DNA of 22,627 nucleotides from assembly GCA_035525375.1 (NCBI GenBank), contig DATLEI010000105.1, forward strand, positions 1 to 22,627, read 5' to 3'. This document shows, piece by piece, positions 13,494-20,970 of this stretch (positions are counted from its first letter, which is position 1; every line of letters begins with the position of its first letter). The notes under the pieces were generated by a model. That model saw only the letters and a list, made by a program, of their open reading frames with translations. It was not told the DNA's origin and ran no database searches. The DNA is from JALZBN01 sp035525375 (GTDB lineage Bacteria; Actinomycetota; Acidimicrobiia; Acidimicrobiales; AC-14). Made by a program: the position numbers and the translations under genes.

Positions 13494-14562
13494 GCCGCGC
13501 CCAGCGGGCCGGGCGAACATCGTCGGGGTGGGCCTGATCGGTGGGTCGATCGGGCTGGCTCTCCGTGACGTCGGGTGGCACGTGAACGGAACGGATCTTG
13601 ACCCGGTGCGCGCCGCCAAGGCACTCGAGCTCGGCGCGCTCGACGACATCGGAACCGACCTTGATGCCGACATCACCTTCATTGCCACGTCGGTCGGGGC
13701 GATCGCCGGCGCGGCGCGCACGGCGCTGGCGGCGAGTGGTGGGGCGGTGACCGACGTCGGCAGCGTGAAGGCACCGGTCATCGCCGAGGTCAACGATCCC
13801 CGGTTCGTCGGGGGCCACCCGATGGCGGGTTCTGAACAGGAGGGTGTCGAGGGTGCTCAGGTCGACCTGTTCGACGGCGCGACCTGGGTGCTCACTCCGA
13901 CGCTCGAAACCGACGCCGAGGCGTACACCACGGTGCGATCGGTTGTGCGTTCGCTGGGCGCGGAAGTCGTCGCCCTCCCACCCGAACGCCACGATGCCCT
14001 TGTTGCCCTTGTGTCCCACGTTCCCCACCTCGTCGCCGCCAACCTCATGGCGTTGGCATCGGAGGGAGCCGAAGAACACGCCGCCGTGCTGCGCTTGGCC
14101 GCAGGAGGTTTCCGGGACATGACCAGGGTCGCAGCCGGGAATCCGGGGATCTGGCTCGATATCTGTGCGGAGAACCGAGAGGCCATCGTGGGTGCGCTCG
14201 ACCGGCTGCTGGCCGTCATCGGCGCGACACGTGACATGGTCGACAAGAGCGACCGTGATGGCCTTCTGGCTGCGCTCGAGAGCGCCCGGGTCGGGCGATC
14301 CAACTTGCCTGATCAGGTCAGCCACACTGGTGACCTGGTCGAGGTGCGGGTACCGGTGCCTGACCGTCCCGGTGTCCTGTCAGAGGTGACGACCCTCCTC
14401 GGGGAAATGGACGTCAACATTGTCGACCTCGAGATCGCCCATTCGCCCGAAGGCGGAAGAGGTGTGGTTGTCTTTCTCGTGCAAGCGACGGCGGGTGAGC
14501 GGGTTCACGAGGCCTTGACGGCGCGCCGTTACCGTCCGAGCATCAGGCCCCTCGAGCAGTGA
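13477..14562 (+). CDS. tyrA: Prephenate dehydrogenase with C-terminal ACT domain
   Basis: The 361-residue enzyme oxidatively decarboxylates prephenate to 4-hydroxyphenylpyruvate with NAD(P)+, leading to tyrosine. The Rossmann fingerprint is GVGLIGGSIG (residues 17-26). The active-site His is in VGGHPMAGSE (111-120), and SHVPHLVAANLM and GGFRDMTRVA follow in the helical dimer domain. An ACT domain begins near residue 287 (VEVRVPVPDRPGVLSEVTTL) and probably senses tyrosine or another amino acid. ATG 13477 is chosen because it lies just before the Rossmann strand; a longer in-frame start at 13444 would lie deep inside aroH. The stop overlaps the aroA GTG by 3 bp. Confidence 0.94.
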   Translation: MTSPAEPRPAGRANIVGVGLIGGSIGLALRDVGWHVNGTDLDPVRAAKALELGALDDIGTDLDADITFIATSVGAIAGAARTALAASGGAVTDVGSVKAPVIAEVNDPRFVGGHPMAGSEQEGVEGAQVDLFDGATWVLTPTLETDAEAYTTVRSVVRSLGAEVVALPPERHDALVALVSHVPHLVAANLMALASEGAEEHAAVLRLAAGGFRDMTRVAAGNPGIWLDICAENREAIVGALDRLLAVIGATRDMVDKSDRDGLLAALESARVGRSNLPDQVSHTGDLVEVRVPVPDRPGVLSEVTTLLGEMDVNIVDLEIAHSPEGGRGVVVFLVQATAGERVHEALTARRYRPSIRPLEQ

Positions 14563-15857
14563 CGAGCTTGAGAGTCACCGGGGGGCGTCCGTTGCGGGGG
14601 CGGTTGCGCGTACCCGGCGACAAATCGATCTCCCACCGGGCGTTGCTGCTCGCCGCGCGCGCCGAAGGGACATCGGTGCTACGCGGGCTCTCGTCGGGCG
14701 ACGACGTGTCCAGAACAGGTGCCGCCATCGAGTCGCTCGGTGCGGCGATCGACCGCGCGCCGGGGACCCACGGCGGGGGCGCAACCACCACGGTCACCGG
14801 CGGCGTCTCGCTTCTGCACGAGCCCGGCGGGGTCATCGACGTTGGCAACTCGGGCACGACGATCCGGTTGCTTTCGGGGCTCGTGGCCGCCTTCGATTGG
14901 CGGACCGAATTGTGTGGCGACGCCTCGATCGCGACCCGCCCCATGGATCGGGTGGCCAAGCCGCTGCGGCTCATGGGTGCGCAGGTTGCAGGACGAGAGG
15001 GCGGTCGCTTTCCTCCGCTCATCATCGACGGGGGCGGACTGCACGGCATCGACTACACACCACCGGTGGCCAGCGCGCAGGCCAAGTCGGCCGTGCTGCT
15101 CGCCGGGCTCGGCGCCGATGGCGACACGATCATCCGTGAGCCGGTGCCGACCCGAGCTCACACCGAGGAACTGCTGGCGGACTGCGGAGCCGACATCGTC
15201 GTCGACGCCCAGGCCCACACGGTCCGGGTACGCCGGTCGCGGTTGGAGCCGTTCGAGCTCGATGTCCCAGGCGATCCTTCTCAGGCTGCGTTTTGGGCGG
15301 TCGCGGCGTGCATCGTTCCCGACAGCGAGATCGTCATCGAGGACGTCTACGTGGGGCCGGCGCGCACCGGCTTCGTCGCCGTGCTGCAACGCATGGGCGC
15401 GGCGGTGGAGATTGACCCGACCGGGCCGCAACGGGCCAACATCATTGCTCGCTCGTCGCTGGACACATTGCGGGGGACTGAGGTTGCCGGCGACGAGATC
15501 GCGGGCCTGATCGACGAAGTCCCGATCCTCGCGGTAGCCGCGGCCGTCGCTGACGGCCCGACGCTGTTCCGTGAGGTGGGGGAGCTGCGAGTCAAGGAGA
15601 GCGACCGCATCGACACCATGACCCGGGAGCTGTCCGCGTTGGGAGCAACAGTCCGAGAACCGGGGCCGGGACTCATGGAGGTCCGGCGCGGGCCACTTGC
15701 CGGCGCAACGGTGCGATCCCATGGCGACCACCGGGTGGCGATGTCGCTTGCTATCGCGGCGTTGGCGGCGGAAGGAACGACGACAATCGAGGGATGGGAC
15801 GCGGTCGCCACGAGCTATCCGTCATTCGAGGATGACCTCCGCGCATGCTGGTCATAG
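14559..15857 (+). CDS. aroA: 3-phosphoshikimate 1-carboxyvinyltransferase (EPSP synthase)
   Basis: The 432-residue shikimate-pathway enzyme transfers the enolpyruvyl group of PEP to shikimate 3-phosphate, giving EPSP. The substrate motif GDKSISHR (residues 20-27) supplies Lys22, Ser23 and Arg27. GNSGTTIRLLSG is at 96-107, TRPMDRVAKPLRLMGA follows, then SAQAKSAVLL, RAHTEELL, the VKESDRID loop and GDHRVAMSLAIAAL near the end. GDKS, SAQAK and RAHTE agree with the motif set used for class II enzymes. The fourth motif position reads GPART in place of N-x-T-R, so class assignment is open. The GTG start overlaps the tyrA stop (GTGA), and the stop lies 13 bp inside cmk. Confidence 0.96.
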   Translation: MTSLRVTGGRPLRGRLRVPGDKSISHRALLLAARAEGTSVLRGLSSGDDVSRTGAAIESLGAAIDRAPGTHGGGATTTVTGGVSLLHEPGGVIDVGNSGTTIRLLSGLVAAFDWRTELCGDASIATRPMDRVAKPLRLMGAQVAGREGGRFPPLIIDGGGLHGIDYTPPVASAQAKSAVLLAGLGADGDTIIREPVPTRAHTEELLADCGADIVVDAQAHTVRVRRSRLEPFELDVPGDPSQAAFWAVAACIVPDSEIVIEDVYVGPARTGFVAVLQRMGAAVEIDPTGPQRANIIARSSLDTLRGTEVAGDEIAGLIDEVPILAVAAAVADGPTLFREVGELRVKESDRIDTMTRELSALGATVREPGPGLMEVRRGPLAGATVRSHGDHRVAMSLAIAALAAEGTTTIEGWDAVATSYPSFEDDLRACWS

Positions 15858-16456
15858 CCATCGATGGTCCTGTCGGCTCGGGTAAGTCGACTGTGGCCGA
15901 AGCGGTCGCGGCGCGCCTCGAACTCGAGCATCTCGACAGCGGCGCCATGTACCGCGCCGTCGCGCTGGCAGCCCTACGGCGCGGCCTCGATGTCGAGCAG
16001 GCGCCACCGAGCCAGATGGCTGAGGTCGCCGGCGATGCAATCGTCGATCAGGACGATCCCGATCTCAGGATGCCGGCGGTAGGCCAGGTCGTGAGCATTG
16101 TGGCCGCGGTGCCAGCAGTACGAGCGGTCTTGGTGCAGCGCCAGCGTGATTGGATCGCGGCGCACGGTGGCGGGGTCGTCGACGGTCGCGACATCGGCAC
16201 TGTGGTCTTCCCCGACGCCGACGTGAAGGTGTATCTCACGGCCAGCGAGGACGAGCGGGCGCGCCGGCGCGAGCGCGACGAGACCGCAGCCGATGTGGCC
16301 CGGCGCGACCGGCTGGACTCAACGCGCGCCGTGTCCCCATTGGTTGTGGCCGAGGGCGCGGTCGTAATCGACACAACTAGCCGAACCGTCGACGACATCG
16401 TCGATGAGATCGTCGGGCTCCTCGGCTCGACCGAACGCCAGAGCGGGCATCGTTGA
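15845..16456 (+). CDS. cmk: Cytidylate kinase
   Basis: The 203-residue kinase phosphorylates CMP and dCMP with ATP in the cytosol. It has the P-loop GPVGSGKST (residues 8-16), the DSGAMYRAVALAAL segment (31-44) that contacts the nucleotide, GRDIGTVVFPDADVKVYLTA and the lid RARRRERDE. The DRLDSTRAVSPL motif contributes to substrate binding, and VIDTTSRTVDDIVDEI closes the protein. It is slightly shorter than the usual 215-230 residues, mainly in the NMP-binding insert, but no key motif is missing. ATG 15845 lies in the end of aroA and its stop overlaps the TTG of the acyltransferase gene. The aroA-cmk linkage is common in bacteria. Confidence 0.95.
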   Translation: MLVIAIDGPVGSGKSTVAEAVAARLELEHLDSGAMYRAVALAALRRGLDVEQAPPSQMAEVAGDAIVDQDDPDLRMPAVGQVVSIVAAVPAVRAVLVQRQRDWIAAHGGGVVDGRDIGTVVFPDADVKVYLTASEDERARRRERDETAADVARRDRLDSTRAVSPLVVAEGAVVIDTTSRTVDDIVDEIVGLLGSTERQSGHR

Positions 16457-17097
16457 TCCTCTACCGCATCTGCCGCGGCGCCATCCTGATCGTGTGTCGC
16501 CTCTATTGGCGCGTCACCTACGAGGGACTCGAGAACCTTCCTTCGTCCGGCGCGTATGTGGTGGCGCCCGTCCATAGGTCCTTCATCGACTTCGGTCTCG
16601 TGGCCGGGATGACGCGCCGGCGGCTCCGCTACATGGGCAAGGACTCCTTGTGGAAGTACGGCCTTCCCGGCCGGCTGTGGTCGGCGCTCGGCGCGTTCCC
16701 TGTGCATCGCGGCGCGGCCGACCGGGAGGCGCTACGGCGCTGCATCGAGGTCATCGCGGAAGGTGAGCCGTTGGTCCTGTTTCCGGAGGGCACCCGTCGG
16801 AGCGGACCGGTAGTCGAGGAGCTGTTCGAGGGGACGGCGTATGTCGCGGCGCGCACTGGAGTTCCCATCGTCCCCATCGGGATCGGCGGCTCGGAGCGCG
16901 CCCTGCAGAAGGGCAAACGCCTGCCGCGTCCGGTGAAGGTGCACGTCATCATCGGCGCGCCGATCGAGGCGCCGCCGCTGAAGGAAGGGCGTCGCAGTCC
17001 CGGTCGGTCCACGTTGCGCGAACTCTCGGAGCGCCTCCAAAAGGAAGTTCAGAGGCTCTTCGACGACGCCGAGACCAGGGCCCGAGCCGCCTCCTGA
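16453..17097 (+). CDS. plsC: 1-acyl-sn-glycerol-3-phosphate acyltransferase (PlsC family)
   Basis: The 214-residue protein has a hydrophobic N-terminus (AILIVCRLYWRVTYEG) that probably anchors it to the inner face of the membrane. The catalytic H-x4-D motif is His41-Asp46 in HRSFID. VHRG binds near residue 84-87, and the glycerol-phosphate motif FPEGTRRSG spans 110-118, with VPIVPIGIGG next. It would acylate lysophosphatidic acid to phosphatidic acid, although some relatives act on other acyl acceptors. The start is TTG 16453, overlapping the cmk stop as TTGA. In actinobacteria cmk and plsC are commonly adjacent. It ends 14 bp from the convergent ispH stop. Confidence 0.9.
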   Translation: MILYRICRGAILIVCRLYWRVTYEGLENLPSSGAYVVAPVHRSFIDFGLVAGMTRRRLRYMGKDSLWKYGLPGRLWSALGAFPVHRGAADREALRRCIEVIAEGEPLVLFPEGTRRSGPVVEELFEGTAYVAARTGVPIVPIGIGGSERALQKGKRLPRPVKVHVIIGAPIEAPPLKEGRRSPGRSTLRELSERLQKEVQRLFDDAETRARAAS

Positions 17098-17111
17098 GCG
17101 GAAGTCTTGCG

Positions 17112-18197
17112 TCAGGAGTTGAGCGCGTCGAGCACTTCGCTGGCTGCCTTCTGGCGATCGTCGACGAATGCGCCGTCGTCGCTGGGCGGCGCGCCAAGAG
17201 CCAGTCCCACCAGGGCCCCGAGCACGGAGAAGAACTCGCGCAGTTCCCGCGGCGGGGGGAAGTACTCGTCCTCGTCGGTCACCGATATGAGTTCGATGCC
17301 GTAGGCCGGCGCGAGCCGCTCGACGACCTCGCGTACGAGTTCCTCCGGCGCGGACGCGCCGGCCGTCACCCCAACCACGCCGGACAGGTCGTCGGGTAGC
17401 TCGTCGGCCCGGTTCACCCGGTAGACGGCGTCACAGCCGGCCGAGCGGGCCACCTTCTCCAGGGCCACCGTGTTCGAAGAGTTGGCCGAGCCGATGACGA
17501 CGATAGCGTCAGCGGTTTTGGCGATCTCGGTGAGGGCTGACTGGCGGTTGGTGGTGGCGAAGCAGAGGTCACTGCGCCCCGGCATCCACACTTCGGGAAA
17601 GCGCTCCCGCGTTGCCGCCAGCACGCCCGACCAGTCCTGGTGACTGAGCGTCGTCTGGGCCAGGAGGGCGACCGGTCCATCCGGGGCTGGAAGGTTTTCC
17701 ACGTCGGCTTCCGACTCCACCAAATGGATGGATTCGGGCGCCACCGCCATCGTGCCGACCGCCTCGTCGTGGCCCTCATGGCCGACGTAGACGATCGAGT
17801 ACCCCTTGCCGGCGCGCACTTTGACCTCGTGGTGCACCTTGGTCACCAGCGGGCAGACGGCGTCGACGACGAAGCCGCCACTCGCCCGCGCCGCGGCCAC
17901 GACCTCTGGCGCGGAACCGTGGGCGCTCAGCATCAACGGCGCACCGGGAGGCACCTCGTCGATGCTGTCGACGAAGACAACCCCGAGGCGGCGAAACCTG
18001 TCGACGACGAGGCGGTTATGAACGATCTCGTGGTAGCAGTACACGGGCGGCTCGAAAACCTTCACCATCCAGGCCAAGGCTTTGATGGCCATCTCGACGC
18101 CGGCACAGAAGCCCCGCGGCGACGCCAGTAGCACCCGATCCACGCCCTCACCAACGTTCTGGCGTGTAGAACCGGTCGTTACCGCCCCATTTGACAC
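17112..18197 (-). CDS. ispH: 4-hydroxy-3-methylbut-2-enyl diphosphate reductase
   Basis: The 361-residue iron-sulfur enzyme makes IPP and DMAPP from HMBPP in the last step of the MEP isoprenoid pathway. The cluster-binding cysteines are Cys31 (PRGFCAGVEMAI), Cys115 (VDAVCPLVTKVH) and Cys212 (SDLCFATTNRQ). The proton-relay glutamate is in GHDEAVGTM (Glu145), and SANSSNTVAL and TAGASAPEELV bind the diphosphate. It is longer than the roughly 310-residue E. coli protein because of a 20-residue N-terminal tail and a C-terminal extension after the ITDED-like segment VTDEDEYFPPPRELREF. GTG 18197 is supported by a TAGGGT box 6 nt upstream. It is convergent with plsC and divergent from the radical-SAM gene. 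Confidence 0.96.
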   Translation of the reverse strand: MSNGAVTTGSTRQNVGEGVDRVLLASPRGFCAGVEMAIKALAWMVKVFEPPVYCYHEIVHNRLVVDRFRRLGVVFVDSIDEVPPGAPLMLSAHGSAPEVVAAARASGGFVVDAVCPLVTKVHHEVKVRAGKGYSIVYVGHEGHDEAVGTMAVAPESIHLVESEADVENLPAPDGPVALLAQTTLSHQDWSGVLAATRERFPEVWMPGRSDLCFATTNRQSALTEIAKTADAIVVIGSANSSNTVALEKVARSAGCDAVYRVNRADELPDDLSGVVGVTAGASAPEELVREVVERLAPAYGIELISVTDEDEYFPPPRELREFFSVLGALVGLALGAPPSDDGAFVDDRQKAASEVLDALNS

Positions 18198-18203
18198 GCC
18201 AGA

Positions 18204-18209
18204 ACCCTA
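18204..18209 (-). promoter_or_regulatory. Putative -10 box (TAGGGT) for ispH
   Basis: On the minus strand TAGGGT is followed by 6 nt and GTG 18197. No ribosome site is present between box and start. Confidence 0.5.
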
Positions 18210-18225
18210 CTGACGCCCTGCGCCC

Positions 18226-18231
18226 TATCCT
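18226..18231 (+). promoter_or_regulatory. Putative -10 box (TATCCT) for the radical-SAM/DUF512-der operon
   Basis: TATCCT is followed by 6 nt and ATG 18238. It lies 16 bp from the oppositely oriented ispH box, so two leaderless promoters fit in 40 bp. Confidence 0.5.
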
Positions 18232-18237
18232 TGACGG

Positions 18238-19617
18238 ATGCCGTCAACCGTGGTCGTTGCCGTCGCGCCCGGGTCGCCGGCGGAGTCGTCAGGCCTCCAG
18301 CCCGGCGATGAGATCCTCACCCTCAACGGCCGTGTGCCCCGCGACGTCATCGAGTGGAGCCTGCTAGTTGACGAGCCCGACCTTTCTCTCGAGATACGCC
18401 GGGGCGGGCTCGACTTCGATGTGGCGGTCGAAAAGGGCGAGGGCCAGCCCTTCGGGGCCGAGGTGCAATCCGCCCTTTTCGACCAGGTACGCACGTGTGA
18501 CAACCATTGCGAGTTCTGCTTCATCCACCAGCTTCCTCCCGGCCTGCGCAGGAGCCTCTACGTCAAGGATGACGACTACCGGCTCTCATTCCTCTACGGC
18601 AACTACACAACGCTCACCCGATTCACTGAGCTCGACCTCGAGCGAGTCGTCACCGAACGGCTCAGCCCTATCAACGTGAGCATTCACGCCACTGATCCCG
18701 ATGTTCGAGCTGGCATGTTGCGCAACCGGCGCGGCGCGACCAGCCTGCGGTGGTTGCGCGCCCTCCTCGACAACGGCATCGAGGTCCATGGCCAGGTCGT
18801 GGTGTGCCCCGGCGTAAACGACGGCGCGGTGCTCGAGGACACCCTGGCCGGCATCCTCGACGAGTACCCCGAGCTGGCCACGGCTTGCGTCGTGCCCCTC
18901 GGTGTCAGCCGTCACTCCCGCGAGACCGCCATGCGGCCGCATACGCGCGCCGAGGCGGAGGCGGTTGTTGACACCGTCGAGAACTGGCAGCGCACGTTCG
19001 ACCGGCTCGTTGGGCGGCGCCTGGCCTTCGCAGGCGACGAGTACTACCTCCTCGCCGGTCGTGAGTTCCCCGGCGCGAAGGCGTATGAGGGATTTCCTAT
19101 GCACGAAGACGGGATCGGAATGGCACGCGCCTTTGAGCAGGAACTCACGGGCGCAACCGAAACGGCCGTCGGCGCGCAGCCCGGGTTCTTCGCCTGGGTC
19201 GATGGCGCGCCGGCCGAGGGCTACCGAGCCCCTCGCCCTCAATCGCGCGAGAAGAAGGGTCACCCGGCAGGGGTCAGCGGCGCAGACTGCTCCATCGTCA
19301 CGGGTGAGTACGGGGCGCGGGTGCTCGAGCCACTGCTGGCTCAAGTTGGACGCGCCGACGTACGCGTCCTCGCCGTAGAGAACCGCTTCTTTGGAGGCAA
19401 CATTGCGGTCACCGGGCTCCTCGTCGGCGAAGACATCGCCCGGGTGCTCGCCGGGCAGCCCTCCGGCGGGCGGTACCTCCTGCCAGACGTGTGCCTGTCC
19501 GGGGGGAAGTTCCTCGACGGCATGTCGGTCGCTGATCTGCCGCGCGAGGTGGAGGTGCTGGCCACCGACGGTCTCGCCCTGCGCCGAGCCCTTGGCGCGC
19601 CGGCGATGAGCACGTGA
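18238..19617 (+). CDS. PDZ / radical-SAM-like / DUF512 protein
   Basis: The 459-residue protein begins with a PDZ-like segment (APGSPAESSGLQPGDEILTLNG, about residues 10-31, read in two halves). It then has a C-x3-C-x2-C cluster, Cys87, Cys91 and Cys94 in TCDNHCEFCFIHQLP, as in radical SAM enzymes that bind a 4Fe-4S cluster and S-adenosylmethionine. The middle (LSPINVSIHATDPDVRAGML) resembles a radical-SAM barrel. The C-terminal DUF512 region includes GRRLAFAGDEYYLLAGREFP, VENRFFGGNIAVTGLLVGED and LPDVCLSGGKFLDG with a conserved Cys. The reaction is not known. Linkage to der is recurrent in Firmicutes and elsewhere, hinting at a ribosome or tRNA related role. The stop overlaps the der GTG (GTGA). 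The leaderless start is supported by TATCCT. Confidence 0.9.
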   Translation: MPSTVVVAVAPGSPAESSGLQPGDEILTLNGRVPRDVIEWSLLVDEPDLSLEIRRGGLDFDVAVEKGEGQPFGAEVQSALFDQVRTCDNHCEFCFIHQLPPGLRRSLYVKDDDYRLSFLYGNYTTLTRFTELDLERVVTERLSPINVSIHATDPDVRAGMLRNRRGATSLRWLRALLDNGIEVHGQVVVCPGVNDGAVLEDTLAGILDEYPELATACVVPLGVSRHSRETAMRPHTRAEAEAVVDTVENWQRTFDRLVGRRLAFAGDEYYLLAGREFPGAKAYEGFPMHEDGIGMARAFEQELTGATETAVGAQPGFFAWVDGAPAEGYRAPRPQSREKKGHPAGVSGADCSIVTGEYGARVLEPLLAQVGRADVRVLAVENRFFGGNIAVTGLLVGEDIARVLAGQPSGGRYLLPDVCLSGGKFLDGMSVADLPREVEVLATDGLALRRALGAPAMST

Positions 19618-20918
19618 AGCTTCCCCTCGTCGCCGTCGTCGGACGCCCCAACGTCGGAAAGTCGACCCTTGTCAACCGCATCGTCGGTCGGCGCGAGGCG
19701 ATCGTCGAAGAGCGCGCCGGCGTCACTCGTGATCGCAAGGTCATGAAGGCCGAGTGGGCCGGACGCCAGTTCCAGATCGTCGACACCGGGGGGTGGCTGG
19801 CCGCCAGCGGGAACCTCGATGCCAAGGTGAGTCGCCAGGCCGAGAAAGCGATAAGTGACGCCGACGTCGTGTTATTCGTGGTCGACGTGGGCGTGGGCGT
19901 GACCGATGAGGACGCCCGGGTGGCCCGAATCCTGCAACAGGCGGACGTGCCGGTCGTGATGGCCGCCAACAAGGTCGACTCCGAGCAACGGGAAGTCGAT
20001 GTCTGGGCTTTCGACCGCCTCGGATTGGGCGAGCCCTTGCCTGTCAGCGCGCTCCACGGACGCCAGAGCGGTGACCTGCTCGACGTAGTCGTCAAGGCGC
20101 TCCCGCCGGTCGATGAGTCCGAACAAGACGACGAGGGCGACGGCCTGTCAAATGAGATCGGTGTGGCGATCGTGGGGCGGCCCAACGTGGGTAAGTCGAC
20201 GCTCTTCAACCGGCTCATCGGCGACGAACGATCGATCGTGCACGACCAGCCAGGAACGACGCGCGACACGATCGACACCGTTGTCGAGACGCCGGAGGGT
20301 CCGGTGCGCTTCATCGACACCGCGGGCATGCGCCGCAAGAGCCGCGTCGATGACGCGCCGGAGTACTACTCCCTCGTCCGGGCCCTGCAGGCGATCGATA
20401 GCGCCAACGCCGCCCTCCTGGTGATCGATGCGACAGAGGGAGTCACCCATCAAGACCAACGGCTCGCCGAGCGCATCGACGCTGCTGGAAGCCCGGTGAT
20501 CATCGTCCTCAACAAGTGGGACCTCCTGCCCGCCGATGCGCGCGCTGATGTGCTGATCGACGTGGAAGACCGGCTCCACTTCCTCGCCTACGCGCCGGTG
20601 CTGAAGATGAGCGCTCTGAGCGGTCGTGGCGTGCACAAACTCCTGCCTGCCATCGACGCGGCCGTCGAGGCTTACCAGCGGCGCGTCCCGACGCGGGAGC
20701 TCAATGAGGTCGTGCAGGCCGCGCAAGCAGCCCATCAGGCCCCGGGGGCCAAGGTGCTCTATTGCACTCAGGGCGCGGTCGAGCCGCCGACGTTCACGCT
20801 ATTCGCCAACCGCACGCTGCCGCCGACGTATCTCCGGTTTTTAGAGCGGCGCATACGCGAGCACTTCGGGTTCGGGCCGACACCGTTGAAACTGCGCGTC
20901 CGGCGCCGTTCGAGTTGA
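19614..20918 (+). CDS. der: Ribosome biogenesis GTPase Der (EngA)
   Basis: The 434-residue double GTPase matures the 50S subunit. The first G domain has GRPNVGKS (10-17), a G2 threonine in GVTRDR (38), DTGG (57-60) and NKVD (119-122). The second has GRPNVGKS (188-195), GTTRDT, DTAG (235-238) and NKWD (300-303). A C-terminal KH-like domain follows the second G domain, ending with the usual FGFGPTPLKLRVRRR. An acidic linker (DESEQDDEGDG, about 167-177) joins the two GTPase domains. The GTG start overlaps the DUF512 stop by 4 bp. All motifs are intact and the length is normal. Confidence 0.97.
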   Translation: MKLPLVAVVGRPNVGKSTLVNRIVGRREAIVEERAGVTRDRKVMKAEWAGRQFQIVDTGGWLAASGNLDAKVSRQAEKAISDADVVLFVVDVGVGVTDEDARVARILQQADVPVVMAANKVDSEQREVDVWAFDRLGLGEPLPVSALHGRQSGDLLDVVVKALPPVDESEQDDEGDGLSNEIGVAIVGRPNVGKSTLFNRLIGDERSIVHDQPGTTRDTIDTVVETPEGPVRFIDTAGMRRKSRVDDAPEYYSLVRALQAIDSANAALLVIDATEGVTHQDQRLAERIDAAGSPVIIVLNKWDLLPADARADVLIDVEDRLHFLAYAPVLKMSALSGRGVHKLLPAIDAAVEAYQRRVPTRELNEVVQAAQAAHQAPGAKVLYCTQGAVEPPTFTLFANRTLPPTYLRFLERRIREHFGFGPTPLKLRVRRRSS

Positions 20919-20955
20919 GCGAGCCGGTTTCTCAGCAGACACCTCCGCAGAGGCC

Positions 20956-20961
20956 TACCAT
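20956..20961 (+). promoter_or_regulatory. Putative -10 box (TACCAT) for the phosphatase gene
   Basis: TACCAT ends 9 nt before ATG 20971. The spacing is 2 nt longer than at the other leaderless starts, so a 1-3 nt leader is possible. There is no well-placed Shine-Dalgarno. Confidence 0.35.
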
Positions 20962-20970
20962 TTGGACCGT

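Noticed and set aside
13270..14325. A 351-codon antisense frame opposite aroH and tyrA
   Set aside because: The plus-strand genes are certain, with full catalytic motifs. The antisense frame is a typical shadow in GC-rich coding DNA.
14679..15731. A 350-codon antisense frame opposite aroA
   Set aside because: It is His-, Arg- and Gly-rich with no domain signal, and it is the mirror of aroA codons.
19409..20338. A 309-codon antisense frame opposite der
   Set aside because: It is Ser-, Thr- and Arg-rich low-complexity sequence opposite two intact GTPase domains.
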